Of a DNA stretch of 64,000 bases, positions 11,038 through 22,100 are shown piece by piece. The DNA comes from Symbiodinium natans (taxonomy: Eukaryota; Sar; Dinophyceae; Suessiales; Symbiodiniaceae). The position numbers and the translations under genes were made by a program. Numbering within the stretch: the first letter of the stretch is position 1; every line of letters begins with the position of its first letter. The notes beneath the pieces are model-generated. The model saw nothing but the letters and a program-made list of their open reading frames with translations. It was not told the DNA's origin and ran no database searches. The stretch is taken from NCBI GenBank assembly GCA_905221605.1, contig CAJNDS010002279.1, forward strand, positions 1,276,084 through 1,340,083, given 5' to 3'.

Positions 11038-11052
11038 CTCTCTTTCGCCCAG

Positions 11053-11131
11053 GCTGCAGAATAACCCGGAGGCCATGGATGAGCCGGCGCAGAGGGCCGG
11101 CGCTGGGGCCAAGGTCCGCTGCGCCCGGAAG
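11053..11131 (+). CDS. Exon-like island, unidentified
   Basis: Acceptor CGCCCAG, open frame LQNNPEAMDEPAQRAGAGA then KVRCARK, then GTTGAGGG. The product is unknown. Confidence 0.5.
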
Positions 11132-11155
11132 TTGAGGGTTTTAGAGGCTCCAGGG

Positions 11156-11940
11156 GCTTAGTTTAGGGTTTAGGGTTGGTTTAGGGTTTAGGGTTTAGGG
11201 TTTAGGGTTTAGGGTCTAGGGTTTAGGGTTTAGGGTTTAGGGTTTAGGGCTTAGGGTTCAGGGTTCAGGGTTAGGCTTTAGGGTTTTTTAGTTTAGGGTT
11301 TAGGCTGGGGGTTTGGTGGGTTTTTGGGGGGTTTGAGAGGCTTAGGGACTTTAGGGGCTTGAGGGGTTTTAGGGTTTAAGGTTTAGCGCTTTAGGCGTTT
11401 TAAGGCGCTTTAAGGGCTTCTGTTTAGGGTTTTAGGGCTTTGGGCATTGAGGGGGCTCTAGGGTTCAGGGTTTTAGACAGGCGTTTCAGGGATTTAAGGG
11501 CTTCAGCTTTCGGGCTTGAATTGTTTTTGGGTGGTTTAGGATTTAGGGCTTAGGGCTTAGGGTTTAGGGTTTAGGGTTTAGGGTTTAGGGTTTAGGGTTT
11601 AGGGTGGGTGGGGGGTTGAGGTTGACGTTCAAGTTGGAAGTATTTCCGCTCCCATGGTTTTTTCGGATCTGAGGTATTCGCTCCTGAGACCATACAGAGG
11701 CTGTAAAGCTTCCAGAGGCAAGAGCTGCAACGGCTTAGCTTTCAAGAGCGCCTTCTGAGTGAGCAAGCAACTACTTGCCCCCCTAACAAGCCCTAAACCC
11801 TAAACCCTAAACCCTAAACCCTAAACCCTAAACCCTAAACCCTAAACCCTAAACCCTAAACCCTAAACCCTAAACCCTAAACCCTAAACTCTAAACCTCA
11901 ACCCTCAACCCTCAACCCTAAACTAAACCCTGAACCCTAA
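11156..11940. repeat. TTTAGGG then CCCTAAA arrays
   Basis: TTTAGGG units at 11156-11275 and 11545-11608, unique DNA at 11610-11785, then CCCTAAA units at 11790-11940. This is the opposed-arm pattern of an intron. Confidence 0.9.
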
Positions 11941-12118
11941 AGCCCTCGACTCGCGGGCCCAAGCTCCACCTCACCCAACTTGTGAACCTTGAGGCCAAAG
12001 GCCCAAACCTCGCTCTCTCTCTCTCTCTATCTATCTCTCTCTCTCTCTCTTTCATAAGTTTTCCTACTATCCCCTCTGTACGATTTAGGGTTTAGGGTTT
12101 AAGGTTTAGGGTTTAGGG

Positions 12119-12218
12119 ATACTACCCCCCCTAGGTTCCCCCCCTTAAGTAACCTTGATTAGGCTTAACTATCCCTAAATAGCCTTAATTAGGGGGGGGA
12201 ACCTAGGAAAGGTAGTAT
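12119..12218. mobile_element. Small TIR element (CCTAGGTTCC ends)
   Basis: About 100 bp with inverted ends: ATACTACC..CCTAGGTTCCCCCCCTTA on the left and its near-perfect inverse on the right. CT-rich microsatellites flank it. It is non-coding and MITE-like. Confidence 0.75.
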
Positions 12219-12453
12219 AGAGGGGGGTAGTAGGGGAACCCTGTCTGTTTCTTTTTGTTTCTTCTCTCTTTAAAAGCCTTTCTCTCCGTCTCTTTCTCTC
12301 TCTCTCTCTCTTCCGGCTTTTCCCTCTGTTTAGGGTTTAGGGTTTAGGGTTTAGGGTTTAGGGCTTAGGGTTTAAGGTTTAGGGCTCTCCCTCTCTCGCT
12401 CTCTCCCTTTCTCCCCCTCTCCCTCTCACGCGCCCTATATCTAACTATGGCAG

Positions 12454-12512
12454 GGCCCAGAGGCCGTGGTGAAGAACGAGGAGGCCCTGCGGGGGCTGAC
12501 AAGCTGGGGCGA
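12454..12512 (+). CDS. Exon-like island, unidentified
   Basis: Acceptor TGGCAG, open frame GPEAVVKNEEALRGLTSWGD, then TTTAGGG units begin within ten bases. The product is unknown. Confidence 0.55.
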
Positions 12513-12515
12513 TTT

Positions 12516-12622
12516 GGGGTTTAGGGTTTAGGGTTTAGGGTTTTAGGGTTTTAGGGTTTTAGGGTTTTAGGGTTTTAGGGTTTTAGGGTTTAGGGTTTAG
12601 GGTTTAGGGTTTAGGGTGTAGG
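12516..12622. repeat. TTTAGGG / TTTTAGGG array
   Basis: Canonical units flank a run of seven TTTTAGGG octamers. Confidence 0.95.
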
Positions 12623-12663
12623 ATTCGGGGTTGAGGGCTTAGGGGCTGCAAGCGTTAAGGCTT

Positions 12664-12786
12664 GCTTGGAGGTTTATTGGTACTTAGAACCCCAATTCTC
12701 AGTCTATACTTATAACCAACTTCGAGGCCTTGCTGGGCGTATAAGTACAGTTATTAATTCGGGGTTATAAGTAATTACCCTTGGAG
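12664..12786. mobile_element. Diverged family 1-like element
   Basis: Starts CTTGGAGGTTTATTGGTACTT. The interior includes TACTTATAACC and its inverse, but the right end is rearranged. A related fragment lies at 16268-16370. Confidence 0.6.
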
Positions 12787-12849
12787 GTAGGGATGTACAG
12801 TAGCCGCCCTAACCGTAAACCTTAACACCTTAAACCCTGAACCCTAAAC

Positions 12850-13108
12850 TCTAAGCCCTAAACCCTAAACCCTAAACCCTAAACCCTAAACCCTAAACCC
12901 TAAACCCTAAACCCTAAACCCTAAACCCTAAACCCTAAACCCTAAACCCTAAACCCTAAACCCTAAACCGTGCTGTACGGGTTAAGGAACAGGAGACTGG
13001 GAGACCCACTGGTCCTCCGTGAGCAGCAGTTTGCGGTTCAGGGTTTAGGGTTTAGGGTTTAGGGTTTAGGGTTTAGGGTTTAGGGTTTAGGGTTTAGGGT
13101 TTAGGGTT
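12850..13108. repeat. CCCTAAA array, short unique gap, TTTAGGG array
   Basis: CCCTAAA to 12970, a 65 bp unique segment, then TTTAGGG from 13038. The unique core could be a small exon, but no frame is convincing. Confidence 0.9.
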
Positions 13109-13340
13109 TGGGCAACCAGCGTCGTCTGGCAGGGTTTCAGGGATGTGGGTTCTGTGGAATTGGGAAAGGGAATCGCCCTTCCCAACCGCGGATTCCAGCG
13201 CAGGGTGCAAACCGGCATCCAGCCCGAAACCCTAAACCCTAAAAATCCTAGGTAGGATTAGGGGGGGAACCCTTAAAAGGGAATCCTTCTCAACCCTCTT
13301 CTGGCTCTCTTAAACCGGGACCTTATTGCCCCTAATCCTA

Positions 13341-13480
13341 CTTGGAGGTTCATGGTACGTACTAACTAATTATAACTGTACATATAACTGTACTTGTAAC
13401 CACATTAGGGCACTTAAGGGGCTTATAAGTGGGTTATAAGTACAGTTATAATTCGTTACTAAGTACCATGAATCTCCAAG
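13341..13480. mobile_element. TIR element, family 1
   Basis: A complete copy with CTTGGAGGTTCATGGTAC / GTACCATGAATCTCCAAG ends, flanked by TA on both sides. Confidence 0.9.
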
Positions 13481-13489
13481 TATCCCCTG

Positions 13490-14140
13490 AATAAAAACAA
13501 CGTGTAGTGTCTAGACTTCTTTATCTGCTGGGCCGCAGCTTGGACAAGGTGCCATTTCCTAGGGTTTAGGGTTTAGGGTTTGGGGTTTAGGGTTTAGGGT
13601 TTAGGGCGACCGACCCCATGGCTACAGGGTCAGTCTTACACCGCACTTGGTCCACTTCGGATAACACCATCCAGAGCAGCTTGCGGACATGATGGTGTGA
13701 CCAGCAGCCGTAGCTTTGCAATAGGGTTTAGGGTTTAGGGTTTCGGGTTTAGGGTTTAGGGTCTAGGGTTTAGGGTTTAGGGTTAGGGTTTAGGGTTTAG
13801 GTTTTGGGGTTTAGGGTTTAGGGTGTGGCTTTGCAAAGCGTCTCCAGACGTCCATCAAATCTCTGAAGTGTAGCATGCTTTGAGTAGCAAGGGCTGTGAA
13901 GCTCTCATCCTAAACCCCAGCACTAAACGCGGTTGTTCCATATAAGGGCCCTTTTGGTTTTCTCTGCCATGAGGAACACAGTCTATTCGGGACACAAAAC
14001 GAAAAGAAGGACCAACAATTTGAATGGACCCCAAGCTCAATACTTCAAGGGACTAAAGGAAGGACCCTTTAGGGTTTAGGGTTTAGGGTTTAGGGTTTAG
14101 GGTTTAGGGTCCCTCCTTGCACCTCTTGAATTGAGTCGCG
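13490..14140. other. Unique DNA with short TTTAGGG runs
   Basis: Short TTTAGGG runs at 13560-13605, 13722-13830 and 14068-14110 separate unsupported unique segments. No gene called. Confidence 0.6.
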
Positions 14141-14145
14141 GCCAG

Positions 14146-14203
14146 GATGAGCGTGAGAAGCTGAAGGAAGACTGGCTGAAGCTGCTCTTCACTGCCCTTT
14201 GGC
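14146..14203 (+). CDS. Exon-like island, unidentified
   Basis: Acceptor GGCCAG, open frame DEREKLKEDWLKLLFTALW. A charged start, then hydrophobic. The product is unknown. Confidence 0.5.
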
Positions 14204-14483
14204 TTTGTTTTTGGTCCGAACAAATAGGGCTTCGGGTTTAGGGTTTAGGGTTTGGGGTTTAGGGTTTAGGGTTTAGGGGTTAGGATTCAGCCCTACACCC
14301 TAGACCCTAAGCCGAAGCCCCGAAAGCTTCTGAGCCCTAAGCCTTAAGCCCTGAACCCTAGCTAAACCCGCACTCTCGCACAGGATGGCGACTCCTTTCT
14401 TGAAGGTTGTACCCCTAAAGGTTCCCTTTCTATGATCCTAATATGGCCCTTCTATTCCCTTAGGGATCCTTAAAAAGGGGCCC

Positions 14484-14855
14484 CAAACCCTAAACCCTAA
14501 ACCCTAAACCCCAAACCCCAAACCCCAAACCCCAAACCCCAAACCCCAAACCCCAAACCCCAAACCCCAAACCCCAAACCCCAAACCCCAAACCCCAAAC
14601 CCCAAACCCCAAACCCCAAACCCCAAACCCCAAACCCCATACCCCATACCCCCCCAGACAGACCCAGACCCCAGACCCCAGACCCCCCAGACCCCAGACC
14701 CAGACCCCAGGACCCCAGACCCCAGACCCCAGACCCCAGACCCCAGACCCCAGACCCCAGACCCCAGACCCCAGACCCCAAACCCCAAACCCCAAACCCC
14801 AAACCCCAAACCCCAAACCCCAAAACCCTCAACCCTCAACCCTAAACCCTAAACC
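14484..14855. repeat. CCCCAAA / CCCCAGA variant array
   Basis: Homogeneous CCCCAAA (14505-14640), then CCCCAGA (about 14650-14780), then CCCCAAA again, bounded by canonical CCCTAAA. Gly/Trp/Val-rich open frames on the minus strand are repeat translation. Confidence 0.97.
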
Positions 14856-14876
14856 AACCCCTAGACTCTCGCCCAG

Positions 14877-14934
14877 GATGGCAGTATGGCCGCCACGACC
14901 CCCGAGGGACCTCTGCCCTCCACGATGGAGCTGG
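14877..14934 (+). CDS. Exon-like island, unidentified
   Basis: Acceptor CGCCCAG, open frame DGSMAATTPEGPLPSTMEL, GT donor (GTGAGA). The splice signals look canonical. The product is unknown. Confidence 0.55.
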
Positions 14935-14959
14935 GTGAGAGGCGCGCTGTTGGCTCTCG

Positions 14960-15700
14960 GTTTGGAGGTTCAGGGTAGAGGGTTTAGGGTGTAGGGTTTA
15001 GGGTTAAGGTTTAGGGGTTAAGGGTACGCTAGGCTGCAGCCGACTTCGTCCGCCATGGCTGAGCAGACTAAATCGCAGCACCGCAACGAGCGGCGTAGTC
15101 GCCGGCGAAGTCGGAAAGCAAGAGGTGGCTCTGTGCCTGGCGAAGATGAAGCAATGTTTCTCGGTGTTGGCGAGGCTCCACCGCCGCCACAAATGCTGAT
15201 AGCCCGTGGTGAGGCCAGGATTTTGGGGTTCAGGGCCCAGGCATGGTGGCGTGCTCACAAGCCACCTGTTGCGGCAACACAATCCCAACAGCCGCTTCCC
15301 GTTATTCTGCAGAGACGCGAGACCTTGGCACACGGCCTGAATACTGAAACCCATTTGTTCTCCACTTACCTTCGCAGCAGGCACACTGATGGGGCCAGGG
15401 CCCCCTTATCCCTTATCCCTAGAATTTAGGCAGAGGTTTGTCGTGCAGCCATGTCACCAAATCCTTGGCTTCTAGGGTGTGGGTAGGCTCCCTGCATGAT
15501 AGGGACGTGCAGTGGTACATCCTGTACCAGGACCCTAGGAGCACAAGCACACAGACCACGTGAGGGCTTTCTGGCCTCCTGAGAGAGCATTGGCACCTTA
15601 TAGTCAGATCAGAAGGAGCAAGAGGGACTTAATTAACCCTGAACCCTAACCCCAAGCCCTCAAGCATAAACCCTAAACCCCAAACCCTAAACCCTAAACC
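14960..15700. other. Unique region, unassigned open frames
   Basis: A + strand frame at 15055-15429 (ATG at 15055) encodes an Arg/Ser-rich start (RRSRRRSRKARGG) with no family I recognise. An overlapping minus frame is equally long, which argues against either being certain. Confidence 0.35.
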
Positions 15701-15859
15701 CTAAACACCCGAAGCTGCAGGCCAGGGCCCCTAAAGCTCCAGCCCCTCTTAAGGGGGCGCGCCCGGAGAGCCCAAGCACCCCTTCCCAAGTTCTTAGAAG
15801 GGAGCCCGAAGTATGAGGTATACTCCTTCATCAGCTTACAAGCTCAGTAAGGCTGACTC

Positions 15860-16045
15860 CAACCCTAAACCCTGAACCTTGAACCCTAAACCCTAAACCC
15901 TAAGCCCTAAGCCCTAAACCCTAAACCCTGAACCCTCTACCCTCTAAACCCTAAACCCTAAACCCGAAACCCGAAACCCTAAACCCTAAGCCCGAAACCC
16001 TAAACCCTACACCCTACACCCTAAACCCTAAACCCTAAACCCCAT
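15860..16045. repeat. CCCTAAA array, degenerate
   Basis: CCCTAAA with CCCTAAG, CCCGAAA and CCCTACA variants, upstream of the exon-like island at 16075. Confidence 0.9.
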
Positions 16046-16074
16046 GGGGGTGTTTGGGCTCGTTTGGGAAGGAA

Positions 16075-16150
16075 GCCCGAGACCCTGGTCCTTTGGGTCG
16101 GCGACAACCCGAAAGCGGAACATGTGGCCCTCAAGGACACTTACTTGGAG
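16075..16150 (+). CDS. Exon-like island, unidentified
   Basis: Open frame ETLVLWVGDNPKAEHVALKD followed by TYLE, then TTTAGGG-type repeats. Could belong to the alpha/beta-hydrolase-like gene downstream, but this is not demonstrable here. Confidence 0.45.
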
Positions 16151-16492
16151 GGCTTAGGGTTTTAGGTTTAGGGCCAGTTTAGGGTTTAGGGTTTCGGGTT
16201 TCGGGTTTCGGGTTTGGGGTTTAGGGTTTAGGGTTTAGGGTTTGGGGTGTAGGGTTTAGGGTTTAGGTACTTATAACCCCTATTCTAAATCTACTTATAG
16301 CCTACTTGGGGGACTTGGGGGGCTTATAAGTACTGTTATAACTGGGGTTATAAGTACCCAGAGCTCTCAAGGGCAGCAGCTCGGGTGTTGGGTGTTTGGG
16401 AATTGGGGTTTAGGGGTTTAGGGTTTTGGGTTCGGGGTTTGGGGTTTGTGGTTTAGGGTTTAGGGTTTGGGGTTACGGATAGGGGGTTTAGG

Positions 16493-16668
16493 GCCCCAAA
16501 CCCCGAACCCTAAACCCTAAACCTCCAACCCTAAACCTTAAGCCCCTAAACCCCCAAACCCCCAAACCCCCAAACCCCCAAACCCCCAAACCCCCAAACC
16601 CCCAAACCCCCAAACCCCCAAACCCCCAAACCCCCAAACCCCCAAACCCCCAAACCCCCAAACCCTAA
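16493..16668. repeat. CCCCCAAA octamer array
   Basis: About fifteen CCCCCAAA units in a homogeneous block. Confidence 0.97.
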
Positions 16669-16734
16669 TTTTGTACCGGCAAGGGAAGTCTGGGCCTGCC
16701 CCGCTCCCAGGATATCCTACGGTCCTACACCCAA

Positions 16735-16935
16735 AACCTAAACCCTAAACCCTAAACCCTAAACCCTAAACCCTAAACCCTAAACCCTAAACCCTAAACC
16801 CTAAACCCTAAACCCTAAACCCTAAACCCTAAAGCCTAAACCCTAAACCCTAAACCCTAAACCCTAAACCCTAAACCCTAAACCCAAAACCCTGACCCTA
16901 AACCCGAAACCAGAAACCCTAAACCCTAAACCCGA
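16735..16935. repeat. CCCTAAA array
   Basis: About twenty-five units, mostly perfect, upstream of the exon at 16965. Confidence 0.95.
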
Positions 16936-16964
16936 AGTAAGAATGTGACCTAACCAGCGCGCAG

Positions 16965-17036
16965 GACGTGGCCAACGTGTTGGGCCGTGCCGGCCTCTCT
17001 TCGCTCTCCTGGTCGCAGCATCCGGCGGGCGGCTTG
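16965..17036 (+). CDS. Exon-like island, unidentified
   Basis: Acceptor GCGCAG, open frame DVANVLGRAGLSSLSWSQHP then AGGL, with a GT at TTGTTTG. The product is unknown. Confidence 0.5.
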
Positions 17037-17039
17037 TTT

Positions 17040-19120
17040 GTTGATGATCCCTGCTATTGCTGTTGTTGTTTTCCTTCTTGCTTTTCTTGTCACGAGTACT
17101 GTGTTCATCGTTGTAAGAGTTTTTTGGGGCTGGGAAGGTGGCTGGGTGGGAAGGTGGGTGGGTGGGTGGGGGTTTGGTTTAGAGTGCTTAGGGCTTAGGG
17201 CTTAGAGTTTAGGGCTTAGAGCTTAGGGCTTAGGGCTTCGGGCTAGGGTTTAGGGTTTAGGTTTAGGGTTCGGGGCGTAGGGACCATAGGATCTTTAGGT
17301 TTGGGGATTCAAGGTTCGGGCTTCCGACGTATTGCAGGCTTTGCACGAGCAAGTGCGTGGACTGAGTAGGCAGCGTGGGGCACCTCAGCCGAACATACAT
17401 AAGCCGAACATGCGCTTCAGAGTCAACATAGCCACAACCCCCCCCCCCTCCCAAACCTATGCAGATGTACCTTATGAGAAACGGCATGGACGACACCGAT
17501 TTGCCTGCTGGCCTGGAACCTGAGCTTAGAGCATGCTGTCCCTACGTGCCACTGACCCTGCAATTCTTGGCCCTAAACCCTACGCCCCTACGCCCCAAAC
17601 CTTGACGTCAAACCCTAAACCCTAAACCCTAAACCCTAAACCCTAAACCCTAAACCCGAAACTGTAAACCCAAAGCCCGAAGCCCTAAACCCTTATCCCT
17701 AAACCCCAAACCGTAAACCCTAAGCCCGAAAGCCCGAAAGCCCGAAAGCCCGAAAGCCCGAAAGCCCGCAAGCCCTTAGCCCTGCACATGGGCCCAAAAC
17801 CGAAAACCCTAGACCCTAACTCCGTGAGCCCTACAAGCCACAAGCCCTAAATCCCTGGACCCCAAAGCCCTACAAACCTCAAACTCCCAAACCCTTGAGA
17901 GAGCCCTAAACCCTCAACCCTGAACCCTAAACTCTAAACTCTAAACCCTAAACCCTAAACCCTAAACCCTAAACCCTAAACCCTAAACCCTAAACCCTGA
18001 ACCCTAAACCCTAAACTCTGAACCCTAAACCCTAAACCCTAAACCCTGAACCCTAAACCCTAAACCCTAAACCCAAATAAGGAGTGAAGGGTTGTAAAAA
18101 AAAAAACCCAAATAAGCTCAGGTGAGGGACTCTTGGAGTTTGAGGCGTGGCGTTTCGGGTTTTGGGGTTCAGGGTTTACGGTTTAGGGTTTAGGGTTTAG
18201 GGGTTTAGGATTTTGGGCTTAGGGGTTAGGGGTTTAGGGTTTAGGGTTTAGGATTGAGATGGTTTTGTTAGGGATTTGGGGGGAGTTACAGGGCGAGAGG
18301 TTTTTTTTTTGAGAGTTTTTATGCTGCTCTTTAGGGCTTGGGGTTCTGGGTTTTGGGTTCGTAGGGTTTTGGATTCAGGCTTTAGGGCATGAGAGTTCCT
18401 ACAATTCAGAGCGTTTACCCCCAAACCCTACACCCTAAACCCTAGACCCTAAACCCTGAGAACCCTAAAGGTTGTGTCCTGTCATGCTGCGTCTGGGGTT
18501 CAGTGCTTTATCAGCGCTGCTCGGATTTTGAGGGCTTGGGCATTTCAGGGATTCGGGCGCTTGGGGTCCCTCATTAAAGGGTTCCGATGTATGCTTCTCT
18601 GGGGCGAATGGGTTTGGAGTATAGCCTTCCAGGGCTGCTTTCGCGTATATTGTGGAGAGTTCCCTAAGCCCAAAGCCCCAAGCCCTACATCCTGTTGTGG
18701 AGAGTTGAGTTTTCTCTGGCCCGGTTCATTTTTTTTTCATTGTCGGTCGTTGGCCTCCTATTAAGGGTTTAGCCCTGATGCATCCAGGGTTTAGGGTTTA
18801 GGGCTTAGGGTTTTAGGGTTTAGGGTTTTAGGGTTTAGGGTTTAGGGTTCAGGGTTTTAGGTTTTAGGGTTTAGGCTGCTGAGGCCACAGTGGGCTCTTG
18901 GGGTTCCCGGATGGGCTGGGTTCTTGGTTTTGTTTTTTCTTATGTGTGTGGGGGCGGGGGGGGGGGGGGTCAAAGGTTTAGGGTTTAGGGCTATTTCGGG
19001 TTTAGGGCTTAGGGTTTAGGGTTTAGGGTTTCGGGCTTAGGGTGTGAGGCTTAGGCTTTAAGGCCTCGTGCTCCTGATTTCAGGCTCCTTTAGAGAAGCA
19101 CGTTTCCCACGGGTGCTCTC
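17040..19120. other. Arrays and unique DNA, no gene seen
   Basis: Contains CCCTAAA arrays (17605-17690, 17900-18078), a CCCGAAAG octamer run (17725-17770) and TTTAGGG runs (18180-18255, 18785-18870, 18975-19040). The unique DNA between them has no convincing coding frame. Confidence 0.6.
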
Positions 19121-19128
19121 CAGCGCAG

Positions 19129-19198
19129 GTGAACACCCCTGAAGTGACGGATGGCTCTTGGTACATGCGCAGCAGGAAGTCGTTCCAGAATGAGGCGG
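19129..19198 (+). CDS. Exon, probably of the hydrolase-like gene
   Basis: Acceptor GCGCAG, open frame [20 protein letters not shown] then NEA. Downstream, TTTAGGG repeats begin within ten bases. Confidence 0.55.
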
Positions 19199-22100
19199 GG
19201 TTCGTTTAGGGTTTAGGGTTTAGGGTTTAGGGTTTAGGGTTTAGGGTTTAGGGTTTAGGGTTTAGGGTTTAGGGTTTAGGGTTTAGGGTTTAGGGTTTAG
19301 GGTTTAGGGTTTAGAACCTAAGGTTGTGCCCTTGGGTTCGGGGACCGTTTTTTTGTTTTAAATCGGAATATGAGGGGCCGTATCAAGAGTATATTAATAA
19401 GGGGAGCCTGAAGGCATACAACCTTGGGGTAGTGCCTTTGCTGCATAATACCAGCGGTGAACGGCAGAGGGATAAGGGCAACCCTAAACCCTAGGGTATA
19501 GGGTTTGGCGGCTAGGGTTTCGGGCTTAGGGCTCAGGGCTACGTAGGGAAGCCCCACAAGTCCCAGAGGCTGGTGGGCTCTTTAAAGTGGGGGTTTAGGG
19601 TTTAGGGTTTAAGGTTTAAGGTTTAGGGTTTAGGGTTTAGGATTTAGGGTTTAGGGTGTAAGGTTGAGGGTGTAAGGTTGAGGGTGTAAGGTTCGTTTGT
19701 GAATTAGGGTCCCTTTTGGGTCCTACATATAGTGCGGCACCCTTATATTAAGGAACCCCCAAACAAACCCAAATTTAGAGAATTGCCCGTGTGTGGGTCT
19801 ATATTACAGACTCTTCGGAGACATAAGGGGCTATTTGCGAGAGTCGAGAACCGATAGAGAGACAACCAACCAGATTACCCCAAAAACTTAAACCGTAAAC
19901 CCTAAACCCTAACCCCTGAACCCTAAACCCTAAACCCTAAACCCTAAACCCGCAAAAAGCGCTCAGGACCTGGACATGCTTCATGACATCGAGGTGCTGG
20001 CGCGATCCCTGGTGGAGGCGGGGTTGTTTCTTTGTCTGTCAAGCAGCTCCGTATCGTGATCAGAACCTCAATCAGGAACCCCAAGCCCTAAGCCCTAAAC
20101 CATAAACCCTAAACCCTAAACCCTAAACCCTAAACCCTAAAACCTAAACCCTAAACCCTAAACCCTAAACCCTCAAGGCCAGGATAAATAGAAATTGTAG
20201 GTGTTTCATTACGAGTAGCTCGTGCAATAATCCTTCATCCTTCACAATGCAAAAATATGAGCCAGACCCTTCAGCCAACCCCCCCTCACCCCACCCCCCG
20301 GACGGTCATTGCGCCCTGCTGGTCGCTCCAGCCCTTCAGCCAACCCTCCAGCCCCCCGCCAGCCCATTCTAGCCTCCCTTCAGCCGTTCTCCAGCCCCCT
20401 CCACCCCAGCCCCCCTCCAGCCCCCCTCCAGCCCCCCTCCAGCCCCCCTCCAGCCCCCCTCCAGCTCCCCTCCAGCCCCAGTCCCTCCAGCCCCCCCGAC
20501 CCCCCACCCCAAGCTCCCAGCCCAACCAAGCCCCAGCCCCAGCCCCAGTGCCAGGCCCCTCCAGGCCCTCCAGCCCCTCCACAAATTATATAGTTTTAAA
20601 AAACAAAACCCGGCAAAACCCGGCAAAACCCGGCAAAACTCCGGACACAAACCCTATACAATTTCTATAAACCCGAAGCCCTAAACCCTAAACCCTAAAC
20701 CCTAAACCCTAAACCCTAAACCCTAAACCCTACACACTACATCCTAAACCTACACCCGAAGAGCCTAAACCCTAAACCCTAAACCCTAAACCCTAAACCC
20801 TAAACCCTAAACCCGAAACCCTAAACCCTAAACCCTAAACCCTAAACCCCAAACCCTAAACCCCAAACCCGAAACCCTAAACCCGAAACCCGAAACCCTA
20901 AACCCTAAACCCTAAACCCTAAACCCTAAACCCTCTCAGCCGCCCCAGCTTCTGCAGGCCGCGGAGCCCAAGCTGAAGGCTGCAGGCAGCCTGGCCGGAC
21001 CAGAGGAAGCTTGCCGGTTTTGGTTCTTGTGGTTCATTGTCGGTGTTAGGGTTTAGGGTTTAGGGTCTTGTTGTAATTCTAGCTCTTCTTCTTGCTATGA
21101 CTATACCTGCATATTATTACTATGACTACTGCTACTTCTATGGCGATTATTTCTGCAACGACGACTGCTATCATAAATGTACTACTTTGTTGAAATCATA
21201 GTTGTTAGTATGATGAGTGTCGTCATTATTTTGTTGGGGTATGTACGTACACATGTATCCCTAAACCCTAAACCCTAAACCTTAAACCCTAAACCCTAAA
21301 CCCTAAACCCTAAAACCTAAACCCTAATGTTAGGGTCCCTTTAATACACCCCCCCCCCCCCCCAAATCTTGTTTTGGTCCCCAGGGTTTGGAGGGGTGGA
21401 AAAAAAGACGGGGTGCCAATAATCAATTCTGGGGGTCTGGGGGTCTGGGGGTCTGGGGGGCGGGGTCAGCTGTCAGGGTCTGCTTTGATTTGTCTTGAAG
21501 GCTTCTGCTTCTCTAAAGACTGAGCCTCGGAGCTCTTTCAAGCCAGCTCAGCTGAAAAGTCTTCTCTGCAATGGAACTCTTAAGCGATTCTCAGTAAAAT
21601 TTTCAATTCCAGGCCGGAAAAATTTTAGAATTACCGCCCTTTATTATTATCACCGCACCCCCCTATATAGACTTGTTTACATACATTGGCCCGAAAACCT
21701 CCCGTAATGGACAGTAGTCTTCGGCTGGACCCCTCTGGCCCGGCGAATTTTAGTATTACCACCCCATTTATAAATGGGACTCTCACATTAAACCCTAAAC
21801 CCTAAACCCTAAACCCTAAACGCAGTTTTTTTTGGGAGTGGGTGGGTGCCTGGGTGCCTGGGGCCTGGGTGCCTGGGTGGGTTTTGGGGGTTTCTGGGCG
21901 GTTGTAAGAGTTGAGCATTTAGGGTTTAGGGTTTTGGCTTTAGGGCTTTACGGGCTTCAGAGACTTGATGGGTCTTTAGGGCTTCAGGGGCCCTAAGCCT
22001 AAACCCTAAAGCCTACACCGCGGGCTTTAGAGATGTACAGTGGGGTTTATGCCAAGTTTAGGCTTCAAGGCTGCAGGCTGGCGGATTGTGCAGTGCAACA

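Noticed and set aside
14490-14839. Long Gly/Trp/Val-rich frames on the minus strand
   Set aside because: Pure translation of CCCCAAA/CCCCAGA units; three frames are open at once.
20257-20670. Proline-rich protein
   Set aside because: A CAGCCCC-type minisatellite with open frames on both strands and no splice or start context.
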